Assembly (NCBI GenBank): GCA_002452735.1
Contig: DKFD01000003.1
Span: 1 to 7,555 of the forward strand
Origin: Patescibacteria group bacterium UBA6805
GTDB taxonomy: Bacteria; Patescibacteriota; Minisyncoccia; Minisyncoccales; Minisyncoccaceae
DNA length: 7,555 nt
Direction of reading: 5' to 3'
Part shown: piece after piece, positions 5,937 through 7,555 of the stretch
Numbering within the stretch: the stretch's first letter is position 1
Layout: every line of letters begins with the position of its first letter
The notes under the pieces: model-generated
What the model was told of the DNA's origin: nothing
Seen by the model: only the letters and a program-made list of their open reading frames with translations
The model's database searches: none
Program-made: the position numbers and the translations under genes

Positions 5937-6713
5937 TTACATTTGGGCGCAAGATATCTCGCACCTTAGATTGTCTTCCGCTATGGGATCGCCGTTCTCG
6001 TCATAATAAAAACCGGCTTTCAAAACGCACCAAACATTCTCTTTTTTATACCCGGAAACCCCGGCATTGGTGGTTGACTCAATATCAAAAAAATCGATCT
6101 CAAATCCGGCCGCCTGAAAAAAATCCCTTAGCTGGTCGTACTGGTCGTTGGTGATAGTCATGTTTCTGAATCCCTTGCCGGAAACCGGCTCTGTCTTGCC
6201 CGGCCAAATAAAATCGACTTTATCCACATCGGTAAAATTGATTCCTTCAAGCATCTCCTGCTCTTTCATGAAATTAAGGAGAAAATAGGCGTCGTCCTGA
6301 TTGTTCTTTACGGTTTCGTAAAAAACAAAAGACAGAGTGCCGACAACGGAAACGAGGGCAACAGCCAAAGCAACGTTCTTTAAGACAACTTTTGAATCAT
6401 ATCCTCCTTTTAAAACGAAAAACAGAACCAAGGCGAAAAAGCCGAAAAAAACTTGGCTCAACTGGGGAACAAATCCCAAAAAACCAAGGATTCCCAAAAA
6501 TCCTACCTTCCACAAATCCTCGGGCTTCTTTTCCGTGACGTATTTGGTCAGGGAGTAAATAAGGACGGAAACGAAAATTATCAAAGACAAAAAGGCGATA
6601 ATGAAAAACACCCCCTCCTCTTTCTTCAAAAGAAAATACAGATAATCATGAAGGATAACGGAAGCGACACTCAACAAAAGGGTTAAATATATTGACTTTA
6701 CTTCTTGGGTCAT
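5937..6713 (-). CDS. Polytopic membrane protein of unknown function with soluble C-terminal domain
   Basis: 258 residues; I do not recognise the family. Hydrophobic segments at about 7-28, 34-57, 69-82, 85-101 and 112-132 suggest five membrane passes, the third and fourth perhaps a tight hairpin around Pro83. Lys-rich loops at 58-70 and 102-112 would lie inside by the positive-inside rule, placing the N terminus inside and residues 133-258 outside. That C-terminal domain is acidic and aromatic, with Cys229, Cys251 and Cys255 near the end, so disulfides are possible if it is exported. The gene lies 14 nt after the stop of pilin B and 2 nt before the HIT gene. Adjacency to a pilin with an exposed domain makes a surface or pilus-related role conceivable, but nothing in the sequence proves it. 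No Shine-Dalgarno is visible. The ATG at 6713 follows pilin B without overlap. Confidence 0.75.
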   Translation of the reverse strand: MTQEVKSIYLTLLLSVASVILHDYLYFLLKKEEGVFFIIAFLSLIIFVSVLIYSLTKYVTEKKPEDLWKVGFLGILGFLGFVPQLSQVFFGFFALVLFFVLKGGYDSKVVLKNVALAVALVSVVGTLSFVFYETVKNNQDDAYFLLNFMKEQEMLEGINFTDVDKVDFIWPGKTEPVSGKGFRNMTITNDQYDQLRDFFQAAGFEIDFFDIESTTNAGVSGYKKENVWCVLKAGFYYDENGDPIAEDNLRCEISCAQM

Positions 6714-6727
6714 GCTTATTTTTTAAA

Positions 6728-7555
6728 TTAATTATGTGCCAAAGAACCGGAAAGTCCCGATAATCTTTGGGCAAATTCTTCTTTATTAATACTACTATTA
6801 AGTAGCAATTTATTCAAGCCAAGATAATAGTTTTGTTGAGTCTGAGAGGTTGGAATGGCTTGATTATATATGCGGACGTCGTCCATTAGGCCGGTAAAAG
6901 GCAGTGAAGTGCCTCCTCCTCTCATGCCGATATATAAGGGTTGGGCATTAGCAAGAATGGCAACTCCGTTCTGTTGTACAATTTTGACTCCATCAAAATA
7001 TAAATTCCATCCATTTATAACATTTTGATTAGACATTACTATATGGTGCCAGACACCGTCACTAAGCATTACAGTAGATTCAATGGAGCTTGGATATATT
7101 CTTCCTTGGAATTGTCCGTTACTAGAAAGTATATTATATCCATTGGTTCCGCTTGGAGATTTTTCCAATATCATCTGTACCGTAGACGAATTTGTTGTTT
7201 TTACCCAAGCTGAAAGAGTAATAGCAGTAGTGATATTTATGCTTGTTCCACTCCCGCAATTAATATAATCATCAGTGCCGTCAAAAGCCAGGCAACCCTT
7301 GGAAACGCATTCGGATGACGTTCTCCAGGAGGGGGAGGTGTAGCTTCCTCCCCCGGAGCCGTACCAGGTGCCGGGATTAGTTCCCCATTGGTCCTGGATT
7401 GTTGTTCCGGAAGCGTCGTCAAGCCTCCATTCAGACACCAGGCTCATCATCAGAGAATTCTTGATTGAGTTGGAAAACGCCTGGGCTTTGGCAATAGTGG
7501 CTTTATCCGAAACCCCGGCCATGGAAACGATAATGAAGGCGGAAAGGATTCCGAC
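6728..7555 (-). CDS. LamG-type type IV pilin-like protein B (5' end beyond right edge)
   Basis: The reading frame is open to the window edge, giving 275 visible residues that start VGILSAFIIVSMAGVSDKA, inside the hydrophobic pilin helix; the prepilin leader is missing. An ATG at 7522 is an internal Met in that helix, not the start. The stalk (to about visible residue 45) closely matches pilin A, and the remainder is a LamG/concanavalin A-like domain: CLAFDGTDDYINCG, ITLSAWVKT, WHHIVMSNQ, YFDGVKI and GLMDDVRIYNQA. A Cys pair (CVSKGC) occurs at exactly the same distance from the helix as CVSGGC in pilin A. Both end with a similar QQNYYxGLNKL tail containing EFxQR. Between these anchors the LamG domains are strongly diverged, so the ligands may differ. 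It stops 14 nt before the membrane-protein gene. Probably an exported surface protein on a pilus-like structure. Confidence 0.87.
   Translation of the reverse strand, partial: VGILSAFIIVSMAGVSDKATIAKAQAFSNSIKNSLMMSLVSEWRLDDASGTTIQDQWGTNPGTWYGSGGGSYTSPSWRTSSECVSKGCLAFDGTDDYINCGSGTSINITTAITLSAWVKTTNSSTVQMILEKSPSGTNGYNILSSNGQFQGRIYPSSIESTVMLSDGVWHHIVMSNQNVINGWNLYFDGVKIVQQNGVAILANAQPLYIGMRGGGTSLPFTGLMDDVRIYNQAIPTSQTQQNYYLGLNKLLLNSSINKEEFAQRLSGLSGSLAHN
7488..7555 (-). repeat. Pilin 5' cassette, copy B (cut by right edge)
   Basis: 68 nt identical to 860-927, including wobble positions, in the same orientation and reading frame. The copy runs into the right edge. The last 35 nt (7521-7555) also equal the first 35 nt of the window. 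Confidence 0.9.

Noticed and set aside
5935..5964. Longer HIT protein start at 5964
   Set aside because: It adds ten residues not seen in the family and overlaps the upstream gene; the ATG at 5934 begins right before the conserved CIFCKI and directly follows the upstream stop.
7237..7422. Minus-strand frame of 61 codons inside pilin B
   Set aside because: It is an alternative frame of the LamG coding sequence, with Pro/Gly-rich low-complexity translation and no start signal.
1..7555. Plasmid or phage-like circular element
   Set aside because: The end repeat allows closure, but no replication, partition, integrase or phage gene is present and the genes are core chromosomal ones. Kept only as an assembly caution.
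1..7555. Recoded TGA (Gly), as in Gracilibacteria/Absconditabacteria
   Set aside because: The glutaredoxin and HIT genes end at TGA at the expected family length, and no gene needs an in-frame TGA to be read through.

Overview
The window looks like a piece of chromosome from a Candidate Phyla Radiation (Patescibacteria) bacterium, most likely a Parcubacteria-type lineage. This is inference. The reasons are short, tightly packed genes, type IV pilin-like proteins carrying LamG-type lectin-fold domains, a compact divergent sugar-nucleotide pyrophosphorylase, and Lys/Glu-rich low-complexity tails. No marker in the window fixes the lineage. TGA serves as a stop codon in at least two genes (grx and HIT), which argues against the recoded Gracilibacteria/Absconditabacteria.

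Every gene is on the minus strand, so transcription runs from right to left. In that order: a LamG-pilin B cut by the right edge (6728-7555); a multi-spanning membrane protein of unknown function (5937-6713); a HIT-family nucleotide hydrolase (5515-5934); FtsZ (4270-5505); a GalU-type nucleotidyltransferase (3380-4267); a thioredoxin-reductase-like flavoprotein (2464-3378); enolase (1233-2486); a YruB-type glutaredoxin (978-1217); LamG-pilin A (76-975); and the first 83 nt of a further pilin gene, C, running off the left edge. Gaps between genes are 1 to 15 nt, with two short overlaps (23 nt and 8 nt). I see no terminator or promoter. The whole window therefore reads as one transcription unit that mixes glycolysis, redox, cell division, sugar-nucleotide synthesis and surface-pilin genes. 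No stretch longer than 15 nt lacks a gene.

The most interesting part is at the two ends. The three pilin genes share an almost invariant 5' cassette encoding the prepilin leader, hydrophobic helix and start of the stalk: 82/83 identical nt between C and A, and 68/68 between A and B. Their C-terminal LamG domains have diverged strongly. The first 35 nt and last 35 nt of the window are identical. Joining the ends there would fuse fragments C and B, in frame, into one complete pilin gene and give an apparent 7,520-bp circle. Given the chromosomal gene content, a repeat-induced contig break within a LamG-pilin gene family is more likely than a real circular replicon, but the sequence alone cannot decide.

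Other points of note: the reductase has lost the usual NADPH-binding residues, keeps a GxGxxG fold, and lies one gene from a glutaredoxin, which suggests an NADH-driven glutaredoxin system. FtsZ keeps its catalytic and C-terminal tail motifs but has a basic N-terminal extension and a highly charged linker. The GalU-type enzyme is altered in two normally conserved motifs.
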